Shown: one piece after another, positions 43,731 to 54,385 of the stretch
Layout: the number at the start of each line of letters is the position of its first letter
Position numbering within the stretch: position 1 is the stretch's first letter
Made by a program: the position numbers and the translations under genes
Notes under the pieces: model-generated
What the model saw: the letters and a program-made list of their open reading frames with translations, nothing else
Told to the model about the DNA's origin: nothing
The model's database searches: none
Assembly (NCBI RefSeq): GCF_947179515.1
Contig: NC_067472.1
Location: 79,643,766-79,707,765 of the forward strand
Reading direction: 5' to 3'
Source of the DNA: Apodemus sylvaticus
Lineage: Eukaryota > Chordata > Mammalia > Rodentia > Muridae
Length of the DNA stretch: 64,000 bases

Positions 43731-45307
43731 GTAAGTAAAGTGTAGTGATTGTGCCTTCTCGAGAGATATTTGACCCTACCTCCAGATGAACTGCAGTAAC
43801 CAACAGAAGTGACTGCCACACATAGAGGGAAGGTTCTTCATCTGACCCTAAAAAGACAGATTGTTGAGTATGGCAGGGTAAGTATAACTGGTTGAACTAA
43901 AGAGAGCAGGGATGAGGCTCTACAGGGCAGGCACTTCAGGAAGCAGCAGGGAAGGGCTGTGAAGCTGAGAATTGGTGAGCATTGAAGGTGCATGGGAACG
44001 GCCCAGAAACACTTGGGCTCTGTCTCTCACCCTGCAGTGTTTATATTCACTGACAGAGTTGGTGGATAGTGGAAAATACCAACCATCTCACACTCAAAAG
44101 ATGCACCCAGCAAGGGGATTTACGTGATTTTTTCCCAGAATCCAGGAATGCTCTATCTAATTCCTGTTCAGATACTACTTGGTAGCATCATGTTGAGGAT
44201 TTAGTCCCCATGATAACACTTCTGCATCTGCTGCTCCAGCTGTGCTTCTTATGCTGCTGACTGATGGCCGGAAGTTGGGATGCCTGTGTCTTCCTCTACA
44301 GATTTGGTTGATTTGCTGGAGAGAGACTCAGAACTTGACAAGACACAGCTAGGTCTATTAGAAGAAATGGAGTAGAGCAAGATTTATGAGGAGTTTTCTA
44401 GAGCCTCCCTGTCTTTCCTCCAGGAATCTGCATGTGTTCTGTGTTCTGGATTGAGAGGTTCCCCAGCTCACATAATCCCCTGGGGATTAGTATGGAAGCG
44501 TGACTGATTGGTTAAGTCATCAGGGAATCCTTTAGTTCCTTTACCCACTCCAGTCCCAACCCACCAAGCACATGGCTGCTTCCCCTGGCAGTTTGGCCTT
44601 ACCCCCTGGCAATCTAGGGACTTTACAGAAATTGCCTTGTTTAACATATGCTCAGGTGTGTTGGAAAGGGTTGTTTAAAGTAACAGAAAAAGGCTTTGAC
44701 TATTTTAAAGCTATTTCAGGAACTGAGGGCAAAGACCAAATGTTTTCAAGCAAACGATTTCCTTAAGGGCCATGGGAGCTATACACCAGCAACTGGTCCA
44801 AATCAAAACCTAACATTTTCCTTTAAAGTTTGGTAGGATGGCACAGGGCCCAGTTGTTTGTGTATTAAATTAGAATCTCAGGTTACTTTGACACTTGACT
44901 CAAGATACTCATATAGAGTATGTAGATTGGGGAAGTACATGAAAGGATTAGCATCTGGAGACTGGAAACACAATCATATCCAGTTAGACTGCCCAAAAGA
45001 CTTGCTCAGGTCTAGAGCAGGGACTGATAAACCATGACGCCCTCCTCTGCTTATCCCCATCTTAAAAGTAGTGAGAAGAGAAGGCTCAAGCTGCAGCAGG
45101 TCAGGCCGTGTTGCCCATCCTGGCTGAAGCCAAGTGGAGAACAGTGGCCATGTGCAGTTTCAGCATGTGTCATGGAGCCCAGCCATGGCCGTCGCGTACT
45201 AGCAGCTGTTCCACTTTGTATGCAGCCACTGCTAACTAGAACTAGGCTGAGAGTGTGGGCTTTGCAAGGCCTAAATATTAAAAACTTTGTTTTTTATAGA
45301 AAAAGTG

Positions 45308-45475
45308 TGGCTGGATAGTGGTGTTGCACTCCTTTAATACCAGCACTCAGAAGGCAGAGGCAGGGGAATCTCTGTGAATTCAAGGCCAGCCTTATCTACA
45401 GAGTGAGTTCCAGGACAGCCAGGGATTCATAGTGAAACCCTGTCTTGAAAAAAACCAACCAGCCAACCAACCAAC
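45308..45475 (+). repeat. B1 SINE, sense, diverged
   Basis: ctggatagtggtgttgcact, aataccagcactcagaaggc, gagtgagttccaggacagcc, gaaaccctgtcttgaaa, then an A-rich tail with aacc units. Confidence 0.87.
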
Positions 45476-46817
45476 CAAAAACCAAAAGAGAAAAAGAAGG
45501 AAAGAAAAAGTGCTATTCGCTTCAGCTGAAATTTAAATAAATAGAAGAAAGAGAATTATTTACTATAGTTTTATATTTAAAACATGTTACTTCCCTCTTT
45601 GAGAACTAGAGAAATCTATGTGGCAACTCCTCCTAAGCAAGGTGCCAGTTGGCTCTTGGTCAGGACAGCTTGCAGGCAGGGTTGCAGAAGGCTTGGGATC
45701 CCTCCTGCCTCCTTGGGGAGCTCTCTGGTGTGTGTACTACATTGGTTGAAATGCTTAGAGTCCAGTCGCTGGCCTTCTTAATTTAGTAGGTAGGCTGTAA
45801 GTAAAAGGTAGAATGGACAGTGGACTCTGAATATGAAAAACAAACCAGCTGCCTGTTAAGAATTCTTAGATTTTCCTGCTTTGTGCTACTTAGTTCATTT
45901 CTTTCTTAATAAAAAGTTACAGATTTTGAAAATCTGTAGAATATAGTTTAAAAAGAAAAAACAAAGAAACTGTAGAATAGAATAAAATACCCTTATTTCC
46001 CTGGAGTTATGATTTTGGTTCTTGGGATTTTTTTCTGTGTGTTTGCATACTTAGGTCCTTTTTGTTTGTTTTTGTTGAGCAAGTTGATAGGGTAGTTGAT
46101 ACATTGTAGATAGGTTGTTACTTCATGTATCTTCTAGGACCAGGAATATAGAACTGTATTACCATTATAGTCACTTAAAAAGCTGCAAGCTAATATCTAA
46201 TTCACACACACATAGCTGAAGGTTTGATCATGACCCAATATTAAACCAGTCTCCTGTAATCTAGAGTAGTCCCTAGTTATATATGAATTGTGAGTGAGTA
46301 GGTGTGTGTCAGAAAGAAAGAGACAGATACCATTGAACCCCAAGCCTTAGTTTACTGTTTAAAGAATATTCTATGGTCCATGTTTAGCAGGGTTATTCCT
46401 CTGTTTCAGCCTTAAGCTAAGCGTTTGCAGCAAGATGGCTGCATCCTATGTCTTTCGTTTTACATCATGTCAGTAGGCACATTGTTGAGGTTAATTTTGA
46501 AGTGATTTCTTTGTACATCCTAGCTCTGTCCGTGGGTAGGCTCTAGAAACTGCGGCACTTGAGTTGCCCCTCATACCTAGGACCTGCTGTTTAACATAAT
46601 TTCTCCACTAAAAGGAACCATAACTTCTTTGGGAAAATGTACTAAGTTTTGGGGCGGGATACTGCTGGAGAATGTTGTAGAATCAGTAAATAAGGACGTG
46701 GTTCCTGAAGGTAACTGGGATATTCACGAACACACAGGACCTGGCTTCCAGGAGGTTTTTCTGGTTATACTTGGTTAGAAATAAAAAACAGTCAGTAAAA
46801 ATAACCCATATAGTCAT

Positions 46818-46964
46818 TTTTTTTTCCCGAGACAGGGTTTTTCTGTGTAGCCCTGGCTGTCCTGGAACTCACTCTGTAGACCAGGTTGGCCTCGAACTCA
46901 GAAATCCGCCTGCCTCTGCCTCCCAGAGTGCTGGGATTATAGGCATGTGCCACCACCGCCCAGC
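46818..46964 (-). repeat. B1 SINE, antisense, young
   Basis: A near-consensus B1 complement with a T-tail. The flanking 7-bp tagtcat at 46811-46817 and 46965-46971 is a likely target-site duplication. Confidence 0.92.
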
Positions 46965-47109
46965 TAGTCATGCTTATTTTTAGAAGATTCATCAGTTTGT
47001 ATTGACAGTGTAACAGTGACCGAAAAGGGGTCTTCATGGTGACGATATGATGGGGAACTCTATATTTAGATCTTTCTTATCAGAATATCAACTCCAACTG
47101 CTTAGTGGT

Positions 47110-47235
47110 GACTGTAGAAAAGTTGTATGTAGCCATCTTGGCTTTGTGGTTGAGGCTGATTTGGAACCTGGAGTGTTCTCACCTCAGCCTTTGGAGTGCA
47201 GGGGTCACAAGTGTGTGCTACCATGCCTGGTTTCA
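47110..47235 (-). repeat. Worn B1-like SINE, antisense
   Basis: gaggctgatttggaacctgg, cacctcagcctttggagtgc, caagtgtgtgctaccatgcc. The layout is B1-like but highly diverged. Confidence 0.4.
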
Positions 47236-47680
47236 TGCTGATCTTTAAGTGTGTATTTTATAAATGTTTCATCCAGAGCAGCCTTTGCAGAAGCCAAACA
47301 CCTGGATGCCCCAGGTGGACAGATCCTTAGCAGGGAAGTTAAGCTTTGGATTCTTCTGTCAGAGGTATATAATGCAGTTACTTATATAGACTATAGTACA
47401 TTTTTACAGTTTTTAAACTTAGCACATTTCCCCTTATGTTTGTTATCTTCTTAAATAAACTATGTGTCACGGGAAGAGTGAGATCGGTAGGTATTTAGGA
47501 ACTGCCATGTGCGTGTATGTTCTCTGCAGTGGTCATGCAGACAGTGTGCACAGGCCATTGTTTCCGTGTTGGCACCGTATGGCACCGTATCTTGGAATGC
47601 TCTGCACAGTGGATGGAGACAAGCTCATGCCACCAGACTGACCTGGCTCTCTCAGATCACTGCTTCTTTCCTTCCTGCAG

Positions 47681-47825
47681 GCATGCTCAGTCACTTGCAG
47701 CTCTCCAGGCCTACGCCCACTGGTTGGCGCAGTATTGCAGTGAAGCCCATCGACAGAATACACAGCAGTTTGTGACACTCATCTCTACCACAATGGATGC
47801 GATCACACCTCTCATCAACACCAAG
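47681..47825 (+). CDS. Xpo6: Xpo6 exon 15 (residues 620-668)
   Basis: 145 nt, completing Val620 and ending in phase 0. It encodes HAQSLAALQAYAHWLAQYCS, then QQFVTLISTTMDAITPLINT and Lys668. The acceptor ccttcctgcag is strong. The donor AAG|gtcggt is atypical, with C at +3. A B2 SINE starts within the first bases of the intron, and its target-site duplication covers this exon end and donor. The frame to exon 16 is correct only from this upstream donor. Confidence 0.96.
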
Positions 47826-47828
47826 GTC

Positions 47829-48043
47829 GGTCTTTCCTTCCTTTTTTTTTTCTTTTCTTTTTTAAAGATTTATTTATTTTATTTAGATGAGTACACTGAG
47901 ACTGTCTTCAGACACACCAGAAGAATGCATCAGATTCCATTACAGATAGTTGTGAGCCACCATGTGGTTGCTGGGAATTGAACTTAGGACCTCTGGAAGA
48001 GCAGTCAGTACTCTTAACCGCTGAGCCATCTCTCCAGCCCAGT
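47829..48043 (-). repeat. B2 SINE, antisense, inserted at the exon 15 donor
   Basis: A T-rich tail (47831-47866), then aaagatttatttattttatt, gtcttcagacacaccagaag and gttgctgggaattgaactta, ending gccatctctccagccc. The 9-bp sequence accaaggtc stands at 47820-47828 and again at 48044-48052. The first copy is the end of exon 15 plus gtc of its donor. Confidence 0.92.
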
Positions 48044-48169
48044 ACCAAGGTCTTAAGACAGAAAATTTTGCACCTTTTACCTAACTCTCTTTCCATAGTC
48101 CTGTTTACCATGAGACCAAAATGCTTTCCTGACTGGGTTGTAACAACTGTATTTCTTCATGTTCTCTTA

Positions 48170-48362
48170 AATTTTTTTGTATCACATTTATTTATTTGTG
48201 TGTGCACACATGTGCATGAATGCCACAGCTTTCCTGTGAAGTAAGAGGATAACTGGTAGGAGTTGACTCTCTTTTCCTCTATGCTGGCCCTTGGGGTCAA
48301 ACTTAGGTTATCAGGTTTGTGGTGATGAGGACCTTTCCCCTCTGAGCCATCTTGCCAGCCCT
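48170..48362 (-). repeat. B3-like SINE, antisense, diverged
   Basis: cacatttatttatttgtgtg, taagaggataactggtagga, tggcccttggggtcaaactt, ctgagccatcttgccagccc. Confidence 0.65.
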
Positions 48363-48989
48363 CATGTATTTCTTCACTGTAGTCTACATATGCTCAAATG
48401 CAACTCTTGGGTTTTACTCAGAGTGAAAGTACCTACTCGGTTTTAGTGACTAAAAAGTTTTACTACTGTTTGATCTCATTCCTTGAAGCAGCATTGTTCA
48501 TAGTCAAGACTGGTGGTAATCCTTTTAGACATGCTCCTGTGATTTTTACAGTGTGTAGATAGCTGGAGGAGCTGCTGTTATTCCCTGCGTGCCTTGCTCT
48601 CTTTACAACTCAAGCAACTCGAGTTCAATCCCAGTATTGTTTCCTTATGAGGATGTGTTTTGACTTTCTCATTGATAACAAGATGCTCCCTTTTTTTGTC
48701 TACACTTCTACATATGCGGTTCCCAGAAGTGAAAATGCTAAGTAAAGGTTATAGCTGTATAAAATGGACAGAACCGAGTAGGACTGCTGAGTTGCGTGGC
48801 ACATGCATTCACGTGCTCTCGCTGTGCTTGCACACACAGGCAGTCGATTCTAATGGGAGCAGCGTTGACTTTCATAAGCCTGTTGTATTTATGATGGTGA
48901 TTTCTAAAAGTTCTAATGCCCCTAAGGATTATGTTCCATAATTTACCTAGCTCTTGCTCCACTTTTAGGTTAATACCATTGGGGGGAAA

Positions 48990-49182
48990 AAGTGGACTAG
49001 GAGTTTAGCTCAGTAGAGTGCTTTCCTCACATGTATGAAGCCTTGCATAAAAAACTGGTTTGGTGGTATACACCTAAAATCCCAACATTCAGGAAGATAA
49101 GTAGAATCAGGTCATTTTGGCTACATAGTAAGTCCAAGGTGCCGGGACTGCATGAGACCTTGTGTTTAAATTAATAAATACT
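48990..49182 (+). repeat. ID/B1 fused SINE (B4-related), sense
   Basis: A tRNA-like head (ggagtttagctcagtagagt, gctttcctcacatgtatgaa) followed by a B1-like part (ggtggtatacacctaaaatc, ctacatagtaagtccaagg) and gagaccttgtgtttaa. Confidence 0.7.
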
Positions 49183-49368
49183 TCCAAATATATACATTTT
49201 AAGAATATAGCTTTATTTTGTTATATAATTTCCTTAGAATAAGTGGAGAATATGTTGTTAAAGGTTAGAAATATTTTGTGATTCTAGGAAATTACCATGA
49301 TACATCCTTCATAAATAGTTCTGCAGACCTTGACTCTTTGGTGTGTATTTCTTTAGTCTTAACGCATG

Positions 49369-49490
49369 TTTGGTCCATACTGTTTTTTAATAAATAAATG
49401 AATGAATGAATGAATGAATGAATGAATGAAGGATATTTGGTCCATGCTATTTTTTATAAATGAATGAATGAATGAATGAATGAATGAAAC
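49369..49490. repeat. Two tandem copies of a unit ending in (AATG)n
   Basis: tttggtccatactgtttttt plus (aatg)n at 49369-49430, and again atttggtccatgctattttt plus (aatg)n at 49435-49488. The copies differ in repeat number and a few bases. Confidence 0.85.
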
Positions 49491-49520
49491 GAAACAAAAA
49501 TATATGTACGTATGGGTATA

Positions 49521-49521
<1 letters not shown>

Positions 49522-49561
<40 letters not shown>
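49522..49561. repeat. (CA)n microsatellite
   Basis: About 40 bp of uninterrupted ca on the coding strand. Confidence 0.97.
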
Positions 49562-49564
<3 letters not shown>

Positions 49565-49718
49565 TATGTGAGTACATTGCTGTTTTCAGACACACCAGAA
49601 GAGGGCATCAGATCCTATTACAGATGGTTGTAAGCCACCATGTGGTTGCTGGGAATTGAACTTAGGACCTCTGGAAGAGCAGTCAGCACACTTAACCGCT
49701 GAGCTATCTCTTCAGCCC
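49562..49718 (-). repeat. B2 SINE, antisense, tail replaced by simple repeats
   Basis: tatgtgagtacattgctgtt, cagacacaccagaagagggc and gttgctgggaattgaactta, ending gctatctcttcagccc. The usual A-rich tail region is missing and the CA run sits in its place. Confidence 0.9.
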
Positions 49719-49770
49719 TGCTCTGTATTCTTAAAAGCTTTTTTTGGATGTAGGCATGGCTCATCGGGAC

Positions 49771-49788
49771 GGGGGGGGGGGGGGGGGG
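49771..49788. repeat. G-run of 18 bases
   Basis: Uninterrupted poly-G on the coding strand. Its exact length is likely polymorphic or uncertain. Confidence 0.95.
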
Positions 49789-50320
49789 AGTGAGAGTGTG
49801 TTTAATACAGGCAAGGCTGAGGCCAGTTTCTAACCACTCCTTTCCAAGAACTTATCTTTTATGGTTTGGAAATTGCCAGTGATTTGAACCAAGTTTTTTA
49901 TTTTTTTTAAGGCATGTTGAGGTGACAGAAATAGGAGAGACTATGAGATTGATGCAGAATGGAAGTGCTGAGTGAGACCTTGGCTTCACGAGGAGCTAGG
50001 GCAGGGACTCAAAGACTACTGTTGTCTTTGAAGGAAAGACTTGGACAGCACAGGCAGCGTGTAATAGAACAGATACATGCAAGTTGAGGGGTGACTGGGA
50101 AGAAGGAAAAGAATGGTGCTGACTACAGGGCAGCAGCTAGAGGTGTGGACTAGAAGACAGTAATTTTGTTTGGGAGTCATCATAGGAGACACTGCAGATG
50201 CATCCTTCAGTGAATGGTATAGTTTGAAAGTCATTAACTGCTGCCAACTGAGGAAACTCTCCAAGAGCAGACACACAGAAGATGAAGTACGCCAACATGT
50301 CACTTGTCTTCTGTTTCTAG

Positions 50321-50467
50321 GTCCAAGACAAGTTGCTGCTGTCTGCGTGCCACCTACTGGTCTCACTGGCCACCACCGTGCGGCCTGTCTTTCTGATCAG
50401 TATCCCTGCAGTGCAGAAGGTGTTCAACAGCATCATTGATGCCTCTGCCCAGCGTCTCACAGATAAG
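50321..50467 (+). CDS. Xpo6: Xpo6 exon 16 (residues 669-717)
   Basis: 147 nt, 49 codons, phase 0 at both ends. It encodes VQDKLLLSACHLLVSLATTV, RPVFLISIPAVQKVFNSII and ends AQRLTDK. A dense run of aliphatic residues fits a buried helix pair. The acceptor ctgtttctag is good, and the donor is AAG|gtagga. Confidence 0.96.
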
Positions 50468-51203
50468 GTAGGACACACCCATCCCAGTTAGCATTCTTAG
50501 GGCTCTGTGGCTGAAGATGTGGGGCAGTGGAGATATGAGAGGCTGAGTCTAATTTTACATTCTGAGTTGAAAGCCACCTCAGCTTCACAGAGTGATTCTG
50601 TGGGGTAGCACTGGCACAACCTACTGGCTTCTCCCACTAACGGCCAAAATCCTGATTCAGATGGGAAAACATCCCTGTTCATGCACAGAGACATCATTTG
50701 CCTCCTAAGGAGAGTCCCTGTGTTCTTTCATTGGTTCAGGCTGTTCTGGGGTGAGAAGCTATTTGAGAGACTCAGACTAGTTAGGAATAGAAAGTAGAGG
50801 AGGTGGGTGGGTTTACAGTGAGGTTCTTCAGAGACCTGAATGTGAGCAAGAGAGTGTTCTTGTGAGCCTGTTCTCAGTGGTTTTTTGTGGGTCCGATGGC
50901 AGCATCAGAGGCTATACTAGATGCTGTGTCTCCTGAGATCTCTCCCTCCGAGGCTTCAGATGCCAGGTTGAGCAAGGTGAACTCTGTCCAGGCTTCTTGA
51001 GCTGACCCTGCATGCTAAGACCCGGTGTGGGTTCCGTCTGTGTTCCTTTTTCCTGCCTGGGTGCCTTTAGGTAGAGCATGGCCAGGCTGTAAGAAAGATA
51101 CCTAGGATCTGAAGCAGAGTGGATAGGGTACTAAATGTTGTGTCTCTGGTAACCAACTTTCACTCCTTTGGAATTTTGATGGATGCCTTTGGGTTCCTTC
51201 TAG
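50468..51203 (+). other. Xpo6: Xpo6 intron 16
   Basis: 736 bp with no recognisable repeat. It ends gttccttctag. Confidence 0.75.
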
Positions 51204-51393
51204 GCGCAGGTGTTGGTTTGCCGTGCACTTTCTAATACCTTGCTCCTTCCATGGCCAAATCTTCCTGAGAGTGAGCAGCAGTGGCCCCTGCGCTCCATCA
51301 ACCATGCCAGCCTCATCTCTGCACTCGCCCGGGACTACCACAGCCTGAAGCCCAGTGCTGCTGCAACCCAGAGAAAGGTGCCACTCAATGACA
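51204..51393 (+). CDS. Xpo6: Xpo6 exon 17 (residues 718-781)
   Basis: 190 nt, entering in phase 0 and leaving after one base of Thr781. It encodes AQVLVCRALSNTLLLPWPNL, PESEQQWPLRSINHASLIS and ends QRKVPLND. The PWPNLPESEQQWP segment is probably an exposed loop. The acceptor ccttctag is good, and the donor GACA|gtaagt is strong. A second AG lies six bases into the exon. Confidence 0.96.
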
Positions 51394-53479
51394 GTAAGTA
51401 GCTCCTGTGTAGACATTTGCACCTGAAGCCCTTGAAGTGACTTCCTTTGCTTGTTGTGACATCACTGCTTCACAGAGAAAAGGCTCGGATAGTAAGATGC
51501 TTACCAACGGAATTAATTCATCAGTACATTCCCCTATCTGTTAGCTACATGTCAGAAACCTAAAGAAAACCTCTGTGGATGACACTGCCAGTGGTGGCGC
51601 CTCCAGCTACAAGCCCTAGGGTGACTGTGAACCTATTTCAGATTCTTGTGTGAACTGTCTTCTGACTGACCTTAACCTTTTCCAAATAGAAGCATTTCAG
51701 AGGTTTTAGAAGAACATGTGCTTTCACATTTAGTACTGAGGTGGGATTGTTTACATTAATAAGGAGAAGAAAATGAGATAATTCTAATTCATGGAAAAAG
51801 GGTCAAGCTTCTCTGAAAATAACAAATACAAAATATTTTAAAAATAGAATACATCTTTTCACATTAAGAATAATGAAACACTATTAGATGGTGTTGCTTG
51901 TAGAATAATGCCAACAGGGACGCCTTGTGACCTATCACAGGTGGTAATAAAGAGTGCTCTTTTTGTTGGCGTGTGTGAGGTAGGTCTTCCTTCCTGCTCT
52001 GGCTAGCTTAGTGTGCAGATAACTCATGCGGGGCCAGAACTCTGTAACTACCCTTGGTCTTCGTTTCTTTGAGATGATTTTTCTAGAACTCATCACATAG
52101 ACTAGGTCAGCTGACCATTGAGAGAAGACCTGAGGCAGAGACGGTGGTGGAGATAGAAGTCTAAATGGCTGAGGCGAGGCTCTGCACCGATTCTCATTGT
52201 CTCTTGCTTTCTAATAATAAGGCTTTTAATGTTTTGGTTGTTTTATTTATTATTATTACTATTATTACTGCTGTTATATTATTTGAGGTAGAGACTCCAT
52301 ACAGCTCAGACTGTCCTGGAAGTTTTGATATTCCTGCCTCTGCCTCCCATGGTTTATAATGTACTACCTGTGGGTCAGCTACAGTCACACATTTAACAGT
52401 GCTTTCAGTTTATATTTTGGTAAATAAACATTGGTCCTTTAAATTTTTTTCTGTGTTGGACCGGTTTGATATTTGTCTCTACACTCCATTGTTTTTAGCC
52501 CCTGATACTTTGTCCTTTATGTCTGGGACCCTGTCCTCCGTGGGTTCCTAGCCTTGTCACAGTCTCTGAGCATGCAGCAGTTTGTGCCTGCTTCTTATCA
52601 GTAGTGTCAGTGCTTTTTGTTTGTTCTTGTGCCTCCCTGTGACCAGTCGTCAGTGATCCAGCCTGTTGTGAGTCATTGCCTTCCATCCTCTGTCCCGTGA
52701 AGCGATATTATCTGGCCTCTGTTTCAAATGAAGAGAGCAGAGCTCAGCAGTTAGTAACACTAGAGGAACAGAGCTAACTTTGCATACTTCTCAGCATGCC
52801 TTTCTGTCATACCCTCCTCTGACTAAAGCTTTAGCCTACATAGGATAGACTCTGTGAGGCTCAAGACAGCCCAGTACATACTGGAGGTTTGATAGTGGCT
52901 CTCTAAGCTTCAATCGGGACCGGCCTATGGAGGTCATCAAGGTTGAGCCTACTAGGCTGGAACTGAGTCAGGCAGCCTCCACTATGTAGAATGATGACAG
53001 TTTTTTCTTCCTGTGTCAGGTGCCCTGCTAAAACCTTGCCCCTGACTACCATAAGAACTTAACAGAGTTGGGTCTCTTGGGCCTGACTTGGATCCTACCC
53101 AAGGTCTAAGCTGGCTCATGACACTCTGCTGCTCTCACTTCTGATGTTGGTTAGTCACTGCCACCATTCTCTGAGCTGTGTAGGATCATGCTGTGAGCTC
53201 ATATGCCAGTATATTATTAGTTAAATATGTTGCCACTAATAAAAAATAAGTATGTATACATTATCAGACTATAGGCCTGATAGGCCAAAGATTGATAAAG
53301 CAATTTTTCCTAAAGCCAGCCTTTTTACATTGGTAGGCTGTGCCTATGTGGTAGCAGGGTGGTGCTGTCTGTAGCTAAAGGGAGATGAGTCTGTTCTCCT
53401 GTGCTAATTGCCTGGCTATATATCTCGCTTACCAGCTTATAGGGTGTTTGGCTGGCCAGTTGGTGTTTTATGGAGAAGC

Positions 53480-53481
<2 letters not shown>

Positions 53482-53523
<42 letters not shown>
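53482..53523. repeat. (GT)n microsatellite
   Basis: 42 bp of uninterrupted gt on the coding strand, followed by an imperfect atgtgtg. Confidence 0.97.
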
Positions 53524-53529
<6 letters not shown>

Positions 53530-53530
<1 letters not shown>

Positions 53531-53725
53531 TTTGGGAGTGTCTCTTGAAGCCCAGGCTGGCCTCAAACTCTGCTCTGCAGTTGAACTTGAACTTGTCCTC
53601 CTGTCTCCTAAGTGATAGAATTAAAAGGTACTATCATACCCAGTTTCTGTGTGATTCTGAGTATTGAACCCAGGGCCTTGTGCTTGATAGGCAAGAACTT
53701 GAGTTACATCTCTAGCTGTCATCTA
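53530..53725 (-). repeat. Old B4/ID-type SINE, antisense
   Basis: gcccaggctggcctcaaact, then tgagtattgaacccagggcc and gagttacatctctagctg, the complement of an ID-type tRNA head. Confidence 0.6.
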
Positions 53726-53962
53726 TTTGATTTGTTGCTAGTGGGTAGAGAGGGAAGGCATAAGTCCAAGTGTGCAGATAGGGGGACAACTGGAGTCTTG
53801 AAGGTAAAAAGGAAGAGGAGAGAGATAAGGACATGGTGTTTATAGGGTCATATAATGAAAGAGATAAGTTCTCTGCAAGATTCTTCCCTCCCTCGTGTAT
53901 GTTCCCTCTAATTATACTGTGTCTCAGACAATGCATAACTGCAGCTTCTTCTTGACTTACAG

Positions 53963-54118
53963 CTAAAGTTATTATTCACCAGACACTTAGTGTCTTGGAA
54001 GATATTGTGGAGAATATTTCTGGGGAATCCACCAAGTCTCGACAGATCTGCTACCAGTCACTGCAGGAATCCGTTCAGGTCTCCCTGGCCCTCTTTCCAG
54101 CTTTTATCCATCAGTCAG
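53963..54118 (+). CDS. Xpo6: Xpo6 exon 18 (residues 781-833)
   Basis: 156 nt, phase 1 at both ends. It encodes KVIIHQTLSVLEDIVENISG, STKSRQICYQSLQESVQVS and AFIHQS. The acceptor is gacttacag and the donor TCAG|gtaaga is strong. It has (GT)n 440 bp upstream and CA-rich repeats starting 112 bp downstream on the coding strand. Skipping would be in frame. Confidence 0.96.
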
Positions 54119-54229
54119 GTAAGAATTGACTCAGAGGCCTGCCTTGTGTTTTCAAGGGCCAGAGTGCCTGCCTAGATCTGTAGAGCAGCTGGCCTGGACT
54201 GTGCTCAGTGAGGCTAAGTGGGCGGGCGG

Positions 54230-54280
54230 GCGCGCACGCACGCACGCACACACACACACATACACACACACACACACACA
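54230..54280. repeat. Alternating (GC)(CA)n run
   Basis: 51 bp of strict purine-pyrimidine alternation, from gcgcgcacgcac into cacaca with one ataca, directly after a gggcgggcggg stretch at 54220-54230. Confidence 0.95.
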
Positions 54281-54321
54281 GAGTGAGCTATCTGGAACCT
54301 GGAAGTGGAACATTACACACA

Positions 54322-54322
<1 letters not shown>

Positions 54323-54383
<61 letters not shown>
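54323..54383. repeat. (CA)n microsatellite, long
   Basis: 61 bp of uninterrupted ac on the coding strand. The His/Thr and Cys/Val frames across it are artefacts. Confidence 0.97.

Positions 54384-54385
<2 letters not shown>

Larger units (their letters stand above)
43731..47680 (+). other. Xpo6: Xpo6 intron 14
   Basis: Holds a sense B1, an antisense B1 and a worn SINE (separate entries). The 43750-45300 stretch is unassigned and has no open frame of note. Nothing recognised in 45510-46780 or 47260-47660. It ends ccttcctgcag. Confidence 0.8.
47826..50320 (+). other. Xpo6: Xpo6 intron 15
   Basis: Starts inside the target-site duplication of a B2. It also holds a B3-like SINE, an ID/B1 SINE, AATG and CA microsatellites, a second B2 and a G-run (separate entries). 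Nothing recognised in 48370-48980, 49185-49365 or 49800-50300. It ends ctgtttctag. Confidence 0.85.
51394..53962 (+). other. Xpo6: Xpo6 intron 17
   Basis: A worn SINE end near 52300-52370 (ctgcctctgcctcccatgg), a (GT)n run and an old tRNA-derived SINE (separate entries). Nothing recognised in 51394-52230 or 52390-53460. It ends cttgacttacag. Confidence 0.75.

Noticed and set aside
44572..44766. Short Met-initiated frame in intron 14
   Set aside because: 64 codons, no homology recognised, no splice sites linking it to Xpo6.
48990..49060. tRNA-like sequence with box A/box B resemblance
   Set aside because: It is the head of an ID/B1 fused SINE joined to a B1 body, not a tRNA gene. The same applies to the B2 and B4 heads elsewhere.
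49369..49561. Regularly spaced repeats resembling an array
   Set aside because: They are AATG and CA microsatellites, with no spacers or conserved repeats of CRISPR type, and the genome is mammalian.
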